A stretch of DNA of 64,000 nt from Advenella kashmirensis WT001 (lineage in GTDB: Bacteria; Pseudomonadota; Gammaproteobacteria; Burkholderiales; Burkholderiaceae_B), in the NCBI RefSeq assembly GCF_000219915.2, contig NC_017964.1, positions 1,426,001 to 1,490,000 of the forward strand. Direction: 5' to 3'. Under the pieces are notes generated by a model. That model saw only the letters and a list, made by a program, of their open reading frames with translations. It was not told where the DNA came from and searched no databases. The position numbers and the translations under genes are program-made. Positions 51,311 through 61,505 of this stretch are shown piece by piece (positions within the stretch are counted from its first letter, which is position 1; every line of letters starts with the position of its first letter).

Positions 51311-52327
51311 ATGAGCGTTTCGATAACGACAACAGGGGCCGAGCCTAACCGGTCCGCCATCCAGACTATGCAAAAACAACTTCCCCCGACACCGGCCAAG
51401 AGCAATGCGTTTGCCGACATGTTGTTCAAGAATGTGGCACGTTTTTTTGCCTTTTTCGTATTCATGCTACTTGCGGCCATCATGGTTTCACTGTTGTATG
51501 GAAGTCAGGAGACGCTGCTCAAGTATGGTGCGGCGTTTTTGTGGACAAATGACTGGGACCCTGTCAATGACGTTTACGGCGCTGTCGTGCCTATCATTGG
51601 TACGCTGATTACCGCGTTTGTGGCCCTTATTATCGCTGTGCCGGTTTCTTTTGGTATTGCCATGTTCCTTACCGAACTGGCTCCAACCTGGCTGCGTCGT
51701 CCCCTGGGTACTGCGGTTGAGCTGCTGGCGGCCATTCCATCCATTATTTACGGTATGTGGGGTTTGTTCGTCTTTGTTCCCATCTTTCAGCAATATGTCC
51801 AGCCTACATTGATCAATGTGCTGGGCAGTGTGCCCTTTATCGGGCAGTTTTTCCAGGGCGCTCCCTTTGGTATCGGCCTGTTTACGGCCGGCCTGGTGCT
51901 GTCCATTATGGTCATTCCCTATATTGCTTCGGTCATGCGAGACGTATTTGAAGTGGTTCCTCCCATGCTCAAGGAGTCGGCCTATGGCCTGGGGTCTACG
52001 ACCTGGGAAGTCATGTGGCGCGTCGTACTCCCCTACACAAAAACCGGCGTGATCGGCGGCATCATGCTCGGTCTTGGCCGTGCATTGGGTGAAACCATGG
52101 CCGTTACGTTTGTGATCGGCAACTCGTTTCGCCTGCCGGGTGGTGTTTTCGATCCGTCCAACTCGATCGCTTCGGCCATTGCCAACGAATTCAATGAAGC
52201 CGGTGGCTTGCAGAAATCTTCCCTGATTGAATTGGGCCTGATCCTGTTCCTGATCACAACCTTGGTATTGATGGCTTCGCGCCTCATGTTGGCAAGATTG
52301 TCAGCGGCCGAAGGTAAAAAATCCTGA
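51311..52327 (+). CDS. pstC: phosphate ABC transporter permease PstC
   Basis: Inner-membrane subunit, 338 residues, six predicted helices after an extended cytoplasmic N-terminus (first ~40 residues). [59 protein letters not shown]-type loop [22 protein letters not shown] and [15 protein letters not shown]. Intact. Start ATG 51311. Confidence 0.93.
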   Translation: MSVSITTTGAEPNRSAIQTMQKQLPPTPAKSNAFADMLFKNVARFFAFFVFMLLAAIMVSLLYGSQETLLKYGAAFLWTNDWDPVNDVYGAVVPIIGTLITAFVALIIAVPVSFGIAMFLTELAPTWLRRPLGTAVELLAAIPSIIYGMWGLFVFVPIFQQYVQPTLINVLGSVPFIGQFFQGAPFGIGLFTAGLVLSIMVIPYIASVMRDVFEVVPPMLKESAYGLGSTTWEVMWRVVLPYTKTGVIGGIMLGLGRALGETMAVTFVIGNSFRLPGGVFDPSNSIASAIANEFNEAGGLQKSSLIELGLILFLITTLVLMASRLMLARLSAAEGKKS

Positions 52328-52350
52328 TTGTGGGGCTCAAGAGATAAATC

Positions 52351-53233
52351 ATGAATACAACGACAGCAACAACATCGCAGGCCAATTCGGCCATCAATCC
52401 CGGCAACTGGATTTACCGTCGCCGCCATATGCGCAACAAGGTCATGCTTGTCTTATCGTCGGCAGCGCTGCTGTTCGGCCTGTTTTGGCTGGTCTGGATC
52501 CTGTTCACGCTGGCTGTGAAGGGCGGCGGTTCGCTCTCATTTTCGCTCTTTACTGAAAAAACACCAGGTCCGGGCGAATCAGGCGGGCTGGCCAATGCGC
52601 TGATCGGTTCCGTGCTCATGTCCGGGGTTGGCACGGCTATCGGTACGCCGATTGGCATTCTGGCCGGAACTATCTGGCTGAATATGGACAACGCGGCTGG
52701 CTGGCACCGGCAACCCGCTTTTTGAATGACGTGCTGCTCTCTGCGCCATCCATCGTGATCGGCCTGTTCATTTATGCCATTGTGGTTGCCAACTCGGGGC
52801 ACTATTCGGTTGGGCCGGTTCCTTTGCATTGGCCATTCTGGTTATTCCTGTGGTGGTGCGTACTACAGACAATATGCTGGCGCTGGTGCCCAACAGTCTG
52901 CGCGAGGCTGCGTCTGCACTGGGCTGCCCGAAATGGCGCGTGATTACGCTGGTATGTTATAAAGCAGCCATGTCTGGGATTCTGACTGGCGTCTTGCTGG
53001 CGGTGGCCCGTATTGCCGGCGAAACCGCGCCGCTGCTGTTTACCGCGCTGTCGAACCAGTTCACCAGCTGGAACATGAATGCGCCAATGGCCAATCTGCC
53101 GGTGGTGATCTATCAATACGCTGCAAGTCCGTTCAAGGACTGGAATGAGTTGGCGTGGGCTGGCGCCACCCTCATCACATTGCTGGTGCTGGCGCTCAAT
53201 ATTCTCGCCCGTAACTTGTTTCGCAAACAATAG
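52351..53233 (+). CDS. pstA: phosphate ABC transporter permease PstA, frameshifted twice
   Basis: Second membrane subunit. [40 protein letters not shown], then [20 protein letters not shown], the EAA loop [20 protein letters not shown] and [21 protein letters not shown]. Two bases missing: C near 52669-52671 (restored [16 protein letters not shown]) and G at 52808-52809 (restored [14 protein letters not shown]). Restored length 294. Confidence 0.9.
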
Positions 53234-53274
53234 TCAGCGACCCCTAAATTAAAGTATTCGTCAGGAAGACACTC

Positions 53275-54051
53275 ATGGAAAACTTGGTTACGATTGACCA
53301 GACAAAGATTGAAGTCAAGAATTTGAACTTCTATTATGGAAAATTTCACGCCATCAAAGACGTGAACATACGGATCGCAAAGAACAAGGTAACGGCATTT
53401 ATTGGCCCGTCCGGCTGCGGTAAATCCACGCTGCTGCGTACCTTCAACCGCATGTACGAACTTTACCCGGGCCAGCGTGCCGAAGGTGAAATCAACATGG
53501 ATGGCGAGAACCTGCTAACGTCTGCACAGGATATTTCGCTGTTGCGTGCCAAGGTCGGCATGGTGTTTCAGAAGCCCACGCCTTTTCCAATGAGCATATA
53601 TGATAATGTGGCCTTTGGCGTCAAGTTGTTCGAGCGCCTGTCCAAGGCGGCGATGGATGAACGGGTCGAGTGGGCCCTGACCAAAGCTGCTCTGTGGAAC
53701 GAAGTAAAAGACAAACTGAGTCAAAGCGGCAATGGCCTGTCCGGTGGTCAGCAGCAGCGCCTGTGTATTGCCCGTGGCGTTGCCATCAAACCAGAGGTGC
53801 TGTTGCTGGATGAACCATGTTCCGCGCTGGATCCGATCTCTACAGTTAAAATCGAAGAGTTGATTACCGAATTGAAAAAAGACTATACGGTTGCCATCGT
53901 TACGCACAATATGCAACAGGCGGCACGTTGCTCCGATTACACGGCGTACATGTACCTGGGTGAAATGATGGAGTTTGGCGAAACGGAACAAATGTTCGTT
54001 AAACCCAAGCGCAAGGAAACCGAAGACTATATTACTGGCCGTTTCGGCTAA
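53275..54051 (+). CDS. pstB: phosphate ABC transporter ATPase PstB
   Basis: 258 residues. Walker [20 protein letters not shown]-loop [15 protein letters not shown], signature [16 protein letters not shown], Walker [17 protein letters not shown], switch His in [16 protein letters not shown]. Intact; start ATG 53275. phoU, which often follows pstB, is not in the window, and the gene after it is unrelated. Confidence 0.96.
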   Translation: MENLVTIDQTKIEVKNLNFYYGKFHAIKDVNIRIAKNKVTAFIGPSGCGKSTLLRTFNRMYELYPGQRAEGEINMDGENLLTSAQDISLLRAKVGMVFQKPTPFPMSIYDNVAFGVKLFERLSKAAMDERVEWALTKAALWNEVKDKLSQSGNGLSGGQQQRLCIARGVAIKPEVLLLDEPCSALDPISTVKIEELITELKKDYTVAIVTHNMQQAARCSDYTAYMYLGEMMEFGETEQMFVKPKRKETEDYITGRFG

Positions 54052-54104
54052 CCATCGCATTTCGCGGCAGGCTGCGGCCTGTTCCGGCTTGTTCTATACG
54101 AGAA

Positions 54105-54154
54105 AAACTGCGCCCTGCGGTATTCGATTCGTCGGCTACCGCAGGGCGCAGTTT
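54105..54154 (+). terminator. Long hairpin downstream of pstB
   Basis: An 18-bp perfect stem: left arm 54105-54122 (AAACTGCGCCCTGCGGTA), right arm 54137-54154, loop 14, followed by GTTTTG. Much longer than a usual terminator stem; it probably ends the pst operon. Confidence 0.75.
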
Positions 54155-54510
54155 GTTTTGAACCAGCCCCTCTGGATTCTGTTGGATATTTTTGCCACAA
54201 CCAAGGGTTATCCCTAGCAATGCGTTTTCCCATCTATTGGTAATATTTGCGGGCGCAATGTTTAAAACAATGTTAGATAATATGGATAGGTGAATCCATT
54301 GCGCCGCCCCGCCTCGTGCGGGGCGCTTCGTTTTCAGGCATGCGGTCCTTGTTGTGGTGCGCAGCCAGGATGCGCCCAGGCGGCGCGCTTGCTAATGTCG
54401 ATGACGCCTGTGGGACGATGGTCCCTTGCGTAAATACGCCGCTTTATCCAGATATAGTATTATCGGAGCAGGCAGTCTTGCTTCCAATTATTCCGAGGAA
54501 CATTCATACG
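54155..54510. other. Intergenic region before the DUF1330 gene
   Basis: No gene. Contains a second hairpin, CGCCCCGC (54305-54312) with GCGGGGCG (54318-54325), followed by CTTCGTTTTC, terminator-like. A short transcript ending there (from around 54230, after a GATAAT-type box) would be a small-RNA candidate but no -35 is evident. Confidence 0.4.
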
Positions 54511-54798
54511 ATGGCGTACTATCTGATCGTCCGGGTAAAAGTCAATGACCCTGAAGGCTATGCAGCGTATACCGCTTTGACACCTGATATTGTGGCTGCC
54601 CATGGCGGGCGATTTCTGGTGCGTTGTCCTGCGCCGGTTACCCTTGAGGGGCCGCAAGAGCAGCAGCGTATCGTTGTGGTGGAGTTTCCCGACGAGCAGC
54701 ATGCCCGTACGTTTTATGATTCTGCTCAGTACCAGGCTGCCAAAGCGATCCGCGAGCCCTTTTCCGAGGCACAGTTCCTGATGGTTCCTGGCGTCTGA
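54511..54798 (+). CDS. DUF1330 family protein
   Basis: 95 residues from ATG 54511 with CGAGGAA upstream; upstream in-frame codons are not needed. MAYYLIVRVKVNDPEGYAAY, AAHGGRFLVRCPAPVTLEG, IVVVEFPDEQHARTFYDSA and YQAAKAIREP are the family pattern: a ferredoxin-like dimeric fold of unknown role, related to YciI/antibiotic-monooxygenase folds. Stand-alone between pstB and the metal-resistance genes. Confidence 0.85.
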   Translation: MAYYLIVRVKVNDPEGYAAYTALTPDIVAAHGGRFLVRCPAPVTLEGPQEQQRIVVVEFPDEQHARTFYDSAQYQAAKAIREPFSEAQFLMVPGV

Positions 54799-54860
54799 AA
54801 GACCGGGTTGGATTCTATTGCTGTGCACCCATGCTGTTGGACTTGTGGGTTACCGGGGGT

Positions 54861-55292
54861 TTACAGATGCGTGTGGCCGTGCACGTGCGGATCTGCCATC
54901 TCTGCCGTCTGCAGTTCAAGAAAGATGCCGCAGTTTTTGACATCATGAGGGACGGTGCAGCGTTGTCTCAGCGAGGCCAGTTGTGCTTTTAACTGGCTCA
55001 ATTCCCGGATACGCGTTTCTACGTGTTCAATATGCGCGTCAATTGACCGATTGACCGGCTGGCAGTCGTCCGGGGTTTCATCATGCGCCTGCAACAGGGT
55101 ACGGATTTCGTCGTGGGACATATCCAGAATCCGGCAGTTCCGAATAAAGCGCAAGCGTTGTACATGTTCATTGTCATAGTGTCGGTAATTACCCTCTGTC
55201 CTGACGGGTGCCGGCAGCAGTCCGGCTTTTTCATAAAAGCGGATTGTTTCGGGGGTACATCCCTGCAAACGGGCCAATTCTCCGATTTTCAT
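54861..55292 (-). CDS. cadR: MerR-family metal-responsive regulator (CadR/PbrR-like)
   Basis: 143 residues from ATG 55292 (MKIGELARLQGCTPETIRFY); MerR HTH followed by a dimerisation helix (RIRELSQLKAQLASLRQ), cysteines in NCRILDMS, DDCQPVN, RCTVPHDVKNC and a His-rich tail (DPHVHGHTHL) typical of the Cd(II)/Pb(II) group. Divergent from the P-type ATPase it should control. The exact metal is inferred. Confidence 0.82.
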   Translation of the reverse strand: MKIGELARLQGCTPETIRFYEKAGLLPAPVRTEGNYRHYDNEHVQRLRFIRNCRILDMSHDEIRTLLQAHDETPDDCQPVNRSIDAHIEHVETRIRELSQLKAQLASLRQRCTVPHDVKNCGIFLELQTAEMADPHVHGHTHL

Positions 55293-55320
55293 CTTTTTTC
55301 CTGTCCTGTTCAATAATCCC

Positions 55321-55351
55321 TTGACTCTAAAGTTACTTCAGGGTTTTAAAT
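55321..55351 (+). promoter_or_regulatory. MerR-type promoter of the P-type ATPase gene
   Basis: -35 TTGACT (55321-55326) and -10-like TTAAAT (55346-55351) are separated by 19 bp, the long spacer that MerR-family activators twist. In the spacer, ACTCTAAAGT and ACTTCAGGGT (55324-55344) are an imperfect dyad around one base, as in CadR/PbrR operators. ATG is 30 bases further, with GGAG in between. Confidence 0.7.
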
Positions 55352-55381
55352 GCCATTATACGATGTAATTGGAGTTCAAGC

Positions 55382-57755
55382 ATGTCAGAGCAGCAAACCC
55401 GAGTTACCGCCATCAGAATCGAGCAAATGGACTGCCCGACTGAAGAGCGGTTATTGCGCAAGGCGCTGGAGAAAAAGCCAGGGGTAACCGACCTTCGTTT
55501 CAATCTCATGTCCCGCGTTCTGTCTGTAACGCATGATCCGGCCATACTGGAAGAGGTCATGCAGGCTATTCGCAAGATCGGCTTTACGCCGGAGCTGCAC
55601 GATGGCAAGTCCGCAACTGCACGGACAATCAGCAAAACAGGTTGCTGCGGGCATTCGCATGCCACTACAGGCGGACAGACAATTGCCGGCGCCCCGCACA
55701 GTCATGGAGACAGCGGGGTGCACGGCGCACACGATCATCATCAGCACGAACACAACCACGACGGTAGTCACTGCGCCCAGGGGCACGATCACACGCACGG
55801 ATCAGCGCAAGGCACCTTGCTTGCGCAGCCGGAAGGCGAAGTCTCTCCCAATATTGCCGGCGGCATCCTGCCGGCCTGGTGGCATCTCGCGCTGGGCGGG
55901 GCGCTGGCGCTGGCATCGGAGCTGGTCCACTGGTTCGGCGGACCAACCTGGCTGACGATTGTCTGCGCTATTGCCGCCGTTGCCCTGGCAGGTACCGCCA
56001 CCTACCGCAAGGGCCTGGTTGCGCTGCGTTACGGCGATCTGAACATCAATGCGCTTATGAGTATTGCCGTCACCTGCGCCTTGCTGATCGGCCAGTGGCC
56101 TGAAGCGGCCATGGTCATGGTGCTGTTTACGCTGTCTGAATGGATTGAGGCAAAATCGCTGGATAGAACCCGCGCGGCTGTGGCCGGACTGATGAACCTG
56201 GCGCCCGAAACGGTGACGGTACAGATCGATGGGCAATGGCAGAAGCGTGAAGTCGCGCAAGTCGCTGTCGGCAGCCTTGTGCGTATTGCACCGGGCGAGC
56301 GCATCGGACTGGATGGCCGTATTGTTCGTGGCGTGACAACCGTAAATCAGGCGCCTATTACCGGCGAAAGCGTGCCGGTAGATAAACAGCTGGGTGATAC
56401 GGTGTTTGCCGGCACTGTCAACGAAGCCGGCGAAATAGAAATTGATGTGACTGCGGCGGCCGACAGCACAACGCTGGCCCGCATCATCAACCAGATTGAA
56501 GAGGCCCAGGCGGTCAAGGCGCCGACGCAGCGTTTTGTTGACACGTTCTCGCGCTATTACACGCCCGCAGTAGTGGTGTTGGCCATTTTGCTTGCGGTCA
56601 TCCCGCCGCTCTTTTTTGGAGGGGCCTGGCTGCCTGGATTTACCAGGCGCTGGTCGTGCTGATTATTGCCTGCCCCTGCGCCCTGGTCATCTCGACACCG
56701 GTGACCGTGGTCAGCGGACTGACCGCAGCGGCCGCATGGGGATCCTGATCAAGGGTGGTGTGTATCTGGAGCAGGGGCATCGCATGCGTTGGCTGGCACT
56801 GGACAAGACTGGCACGATCACCCAAGGCCAGCCGGTGCAGACGGGCTTGATACCGCTGGGTCAGGAACGATCTGTTGAGCAACTGCAGCGCATTGCGGTG
56901 AGTCTTGCTGCACGCTCTGATCATCCCGTCTCACGGGCCATCGCACAGGCGCCCGAGGCGGCTGCCATGTTGGCCATGACAGTAGCTGATTTCGTTGCTG
57001 TGGCAGGGCGGGGCGTGCAAGGCGTGATTGATGACGAGCGTTGGTATCTGGGCAGTGCCGTGTGGGCGCAGGAGCTGGGTCTTATGACCGCTGCGGTCAG
57101 AGACAGCGTGACGGCGGCACAAACCAGTGGTCAAAGTGTTGTGCTGCTGATGAACACAGGCGCCGCTTGCATGTTGTTTACCGCCGCCGACAAAATCAAG
57201 GACAGCAGTATCAAGGCGATTGAGCAATTGCATCAGTTGGGTGTCAAGACCGTGATGCTGTCGGGCGATCATCAGTCTGTTGTTGACGCCATTGCCAAAA
57301 CCAGTGGTGTGACCCAGGCCCATGCACAGTTGTTGCCGCAGGAAAAGCAGCAAGTGGTGCAGAAGCTGCAACAAGACGATCGCACGGTGGTCGGCATGGT
57401 CGGAGACGGCATGAATGATGCGCCGGCGCTGGCGCAAGCCAATATCGGGTTCGCGATGGGCGCTATGGGTTCCGATACGGCAATCGAAACGGCGGACGTG
57501 GCGCTGATGGATGATAATCTGCTCAAAATTCCCGCATTTCTCAAGCTGTCGCGCACCACGCGCCGCGTGCTGGTGCAAAACATCAGCCTGGCCCTTGGTA
57601 TCAAAGCGGTTTTCCTGGTCCTTGTCCTGTTGGGGATGGGTTCCATGTGGCTTGCGGTTTTTGCCGATGTTGGTGCCAGCCTGCTGGTGGTGGCCAATGG
57701 GTTGCGGTTATTGCGGGCCGGCCCGAAGCTGCAGGAGACAAATGAAGCCGTCTGA
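55382..57755 (+). CDS. Zn/Cd/Pb-exporting P1B-type ATPase, frameshifted twice
   Basis: Heavy-metal efflux ATPase (ZntA/CadA/PbrA group). N-terminal HMA-type domain with [12 protein letters not shown], then a His-rich linker (residues 95-145, e.g. [14 protein letters not shown]), and a catalytic core: TGESVPVDK (actuator), [11 protein letters not shown] (metal-site CPC), DKTGTITQG (phosphorylated Asp), [12 protein letters not shown] (HP motif), [13 protein letters not shown]. Two breaks: G missing at 56632 (restored [13 protein letters not shown]) and C at 56732-56733 (restored [13 protein letters not shown]). Restored length 791. Controlled by the adjacent CadR-like protein. Confidence 0.88.
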
Positions 57756-57927
57756 TTGCAGCAAATAGTCGAAAAAAATTGTGTCAATAGCAACAAAACA
57801 TGCCCGGGACAGGCGATCGCCCCAATAACGGTCGACAGCCCCGGCGCATGGTCATTCACATTATTTCAATTGTCATAAATTAACGGAATCGAAAAGCTGC
57901 CATTAACATTTAATTGCAAATATAAAT

Positions 57928-57946
57928 AGAAATAGTTATCATTTGG
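57928..57946 (+). promoter_or_regulatory. Fur-box-like site upstream of the TonB receptor
   Basis: The site around AATAGTTATCATTTG matches the Fur consensus only moderately (about 11 of 19) but contains the strong core TTATCATT. It sits 32 bases before the receptor start, in an A+T-rich stretch. Consistent with iron repression of the siderophore locus. Confidence 0.45.
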
Positions 57947-57977
57947 TTTTATCATCAAAAGATAACGAGGGCTTTTT

Positions 57978-60158
57978 ATGGCGGTTTCATCGATGTATTT
58001 TGGTCACAGCGGCAGCAGGTTTACCCCCAATATTCTGTTGGTTTCCATTCTTGGGGCGCTAGCGGCGCCAGCGGTTGCGCAGACTGCAACGGCCACAGCA
58101 GGTGCATCCTCATCGGTGGCGACCCTGCAACCGATCAATGCGGTCAGCGTCAATGATGCTACCAGCGAGGGCACGGGACTGTATAGCGTTCCCGTTGCAA
58201 CAAGCGCGACGCGCATGCCGTTGTCACCGCGCGAGACGCCGCAAACCATCAATGTGGTAACTCGCACCCAAATGGACGACTTCCGGCTGAATAACGCGAC
58301 GTCCTTGCTTTCTGCAGTTCCCGGCGTGTTTGTGCAGCAGGTGGAAACGGATCGCAATTACTACATCATCCGCGGTTATGACGTTACCAACTTTCAAGTG
58401 GATGGCGTGGGAATGCCATTTTCCACCGAAGAGCAGATCGGCGACCTGGACATGGCTTTTTATGACCGGGTTGAAGTGCTCAAGGGGGCCAATGGCCTGT
58501 TGTCCAACACCGGTAATCCATCGGGAACCGTCAATTTCATACGTAAGCGTCCCAAGCGCGAGTTTTCTGCCAACGCAGGTTTATCGTACAGTTCCTTTGC
58601 CACGCGTCGGCTCGATGTCGACATCTCTTCACCCCTGAACGACAGCGGTTCCGTACGTGGCAGGCTCATCGGCGCCTATCAGAAAGGCAATTCCCACTTG
58701 GATCGCTATGGCCTGGAAAAGCGCATGCTGGGCGTGATTGTGGATGCAGATCTGGGAGACAGGACTACGTTAACGCTGGGACACACTTATCAGAGGAACA
58801 AATCGAAATCACCCATGTGGGGTGCCTTGTCGCTTTACTATAACGACGGCAGTGCGATTGATTACGATGTATCGGATAGCTACGCGCCGGACTGGGCTTA
58901 CTGGAATACCACGGACCAGACCAGCTTTGCTGAGTTGAGTCACGATTGGGGTGGCGGCTGGAAGACCAAAGGCTCATTAACTTATCGGAAGATCACACAG
59001 GATGCCGAGCAGTTTCTGGCATATGGCGTGCCGGATCGAACGACAGGCTTGGGGCTCTCGACCTATCCGACAAAGTACGATCGATACGAGAAGCAATGGA
59101 TTGCTGATATCAGCACCACAGGAAAATACTGGCTGGGCGGCCGCGAGCACGACGTGATGTTCGGTATCAATGCCAATCGCAGCAAAAATTACATGACCTC
59201 GCTGGAAGCGGATGTGGGTGTGGCTTTGCCGTCTTTGTTCACCTGGGACAGACAGTTTCCAAGGCCCGATTTTGCGAATGGAACTGAAACCTTTTCCGAT
59301 TTTACGGTTCGTAAAACGACGGCGTTTGCGGCGACACGCCTGAACCTGCACGATGATTTCAAAGTGATTGCCGGTCTTAACTACACCCGGGCAACCAGTA
59401 CGGGCGAGCACTACGGCGAGCCTCGTGAATACAAGCGCAATAAACTGTCTCCCTATCTGGGTCTGATCTATGACCTGAATGACAATTATTCGGTGTATGC
59501 CAGCTATACAGGTATTTTCAATCCACAATCTCAAGTAGACATCAATGGCCAGATCCTGCCGGCCATTGAAGGAAAAAACTATGAAATTGGCCTCAAAGGC
59601 GAGTCGAGCGACGGCAAAATCAATGGCAGTGTCGCGCTATTTCGGGCCGAGCAGGACAATACAGCGGAATATGACACATTCCTGGATGGCCTGAGTCGAT
59701 ATAAGGCGGTGAACTCTCGCTCTGCTGGTTTTGAACTGGCCTTGCAAGGTGAAGTCATGCCTGGTCTGCAGGTCAGCGCCGGCTATACCCACTTTTTCTC
59801 AATCAAGGATGAGGACGGTAAGGCAGTACGCCAGTTTGTCCCGAAAAATTCCTTTACTGTCGCAGCGTCTTACGCAGTCCCTGCGGTTCAAGGGCTGAAG
59901 GTAGGCGGCGCGGTGCGCTGGCAATCCGGCACAAGTCGCCTGCAAGGCCAGACTCCGGCAGGAGAAGACATCCATCTGAAACAAAAATCGTATGCCGTGG
60001 CCGATCTGATGGCCAGTTACGAAGTCAACAAGAATGTCACGGTGGGCGTCAACGTCAAGAACCTGTTTGACAAGAAATACCTGACCTCAACGCAATGGGA
60101 GCAAGGCTTTTACGCTCCATCGCGCTCGGTCGGCATGAATGTTCAATTAAAGTACTAA
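57978..60158 (+). CDS. TonB-dependent siderophore receptor
   Basis: 726-residue outer-membrane receptor. Signal peptide FTPNILLVSILGALAAPAVAQ, plug domain (TPQTINVVTRTQMDDF, YYIIRGYDVTNFQVDG, VEVLKGANGLLSNTGNPSGT), then a 22-strand barrel ending VNVKNLFDKKYLTS and, at the very end, VQLKY (terminal aromatic). The fold is that of FauA/FptA/FpvA-type hydroxamate receptors. Intact. Adjacent to siderophore biosynthesis genes, so its ligand is probably their product. Confidence 0.9.
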   Translation: MAVSSMYFGHSGSRFTPNILLVSILGALAAPAVAQTATATAGASSSVATLQPINAVSVNDATSEGTGLYSVPVATSATRMPLSPRETPQTINVVTRTQMDDFRLNNATSLLSAVPGVFVQQVETDRNYYIIRGYDVTNFQVDGVGMPFSTEEQIGDLDMAFYDRVEVLKGANGLLSNTGNPSGTVNFIRKRPKREFSANAGLSYSSFATRRLDVDISSPLNDSGSVRGRLIGAYQKGNSHLDRYGLEKRMLGVIVDADLGDRTTLTLGHTYQRNKSKSPMWGALSLYYNDGSAIDYDVSDSYAPDWAYWNTTDQTSFAELSHDWGGGWKTKGSLTYRKITQDAEQFLAYGVPDRTTGLGLSTYPTKYDRYEKQWIADISTTGKYWLGGREHDVMFGINANRSKNYMTSLEADVGVALPSLFTWDRQFPRPDFANGTETFSDFTVRKTTAFAATRLNLHDDFKVIAGLNYTRATSTGEHYGEPREYKRNKLSPYLGLIYDLNDNYSVYASYTGIFNPQSQVDINGQILPAIEGKNYEIGLKGESSDGKINGSVALFRAEQDNTAEYDTFLDGLSRYKAVNSRSAGFELALQGEVMPGLQVSAGYTHFFSIKDEDGKAVRQFVPKNSFTVAASYAVPAVQGLKVGGAVRWQSGTSRLQGQTPAGEDIHLKQKSYAVADLMASYEVNKNVTVGVNVKNLFDKKYLTSTQWEQGFYAPSRSVGMNVQLKY

Positions 60159-60177
60159 AGAATCAAGGTAGCAGATA

Positions 60178-61505
60178 ATGAAGGGCAGCCAAGCGGCAGA
60201 CACAATTTACGATGTACTTGGGATAGCCTGGGGCCCTTCAACCTGGGCCTGGCATGTCTGATGGCGCCAGTAGAGAATCTGACCGCCGTGTTTCTGGAGC
60301 GCAAGAGCGCGTTCAGCTGGCACGATGGCATGATGATCCCGGGCACGACGCTGCAGAACAACTTCATGGCCGACCTGGTTACGCTGGCGGACCCGACCAG
60401 CCCCTTTACTTATCTGAACTACTGCAAGCAGCACGGGAAAATCTACCGCTATTATTTTCGGGAGAATTTTTATCTGACCCGGCAGGAATACAATCGTTAT
60501 TGCCAGTGGGCCGCCTCGCAACTGGACAGTGTCCATTATGAACGGAAAGTGACCGCGCTGGCGTATGACGATGCCGATCAATGCTACGTGGCTACAGTAA
60601 CCGATTTACGCAATCAATGTCAGTTGCAATATCGTGCACGCAGGCTGGTGGTCGGTATTGGTAGCGTGCCCAGCCTGCCGGCTTGCGTTGGTGAAGACTA
60701 TTTGTCAGCGCATACCGGCCAGTACCTGCGGCAAAAAGCCAGGTTGCAGAAAGCACGCAGAATTACGGTGATCGGCAGTGGCCAGAGTGGCGCCGAGATC
60801 TATTATGATCTGCTGCAGGATATGGAGCAACACGATTACGAACTGTACTGGATCACGCGTTCTTCCCGTTTCTTTCAGATGGAAACCGGCAAGCTTACGC
60901 TTGAACTGATTACGCCTGACTATGCCGAGCATTTTTACCAGCTGGACGAACAGCAAAAGCACAAGACGCTGCAGGACCAGGTCAGCATATTCAATGGCAT
61001 CAATACCAGCCTGATTGAACAGATTTATGACGAGCTGGATGAAAAGTCGCCAGACAGCGCCAGCCGCACCCATCTGTACACCAATATGGCACTTACGCAA
61101 TGCAGCCGACGCGGCAGCGACACGGAACTGGTTTTTGATCATTGCCAGACTGGCAAGCGGTATCGCTTCATGACAGATGAAATCGTGTTTGCCACCGGCT
61201 ATTGCTATCGTATACCCGACTTTATGCAGGGGATTGCTGACAGACTCCATCTGACCAGCCAGGGGCGCTACCGTCTGGCTCAGGATTACGCAGCGGATAT
61301 CAATGGAGATGAAGTCTACATTCAGAACGCGGGCTTTGACAGCCACGGTCTGACCAACCCCGATCTGGGATTAAATTGCTTTCGCAATGCCCGCATTATC
61401 AATGCGATTATGAAGCGGCAAGTGTATGCGATTGATACCGGTACGACGTTCCAGGCGTTCACGCCGCAAGAGAACAACCAGTTTGCACAGTTGAGCGACC
61501 AATGA
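60178..61505 (+). CDS. FAD-dependent N-hydroxylating monooxygenase (IucD/PvdA/AlcA-like), frameshifted
   Basis: Hydroxylates the terminal amine of lysine, ornithine, putrescine or cadaverine for a hydroxamate siderophore. FAD motif in the restored GIGLGPFNLGLACL (residues ~15-28); NADPH motif VIGSGQSGAEIYYDLL; FRENFYLTRQEYNRYC is typical of the family. A G is missing near 60226 in ATA-GCC-TGG (restored ATA-GGC-CTG-GGG); the piece from 60261 alone would start at an internal Met and lack the FAD motif. Restored length 442. AAGG precedes ATG 60178. Which amine is used cannot be told. Confidence 0.85.
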
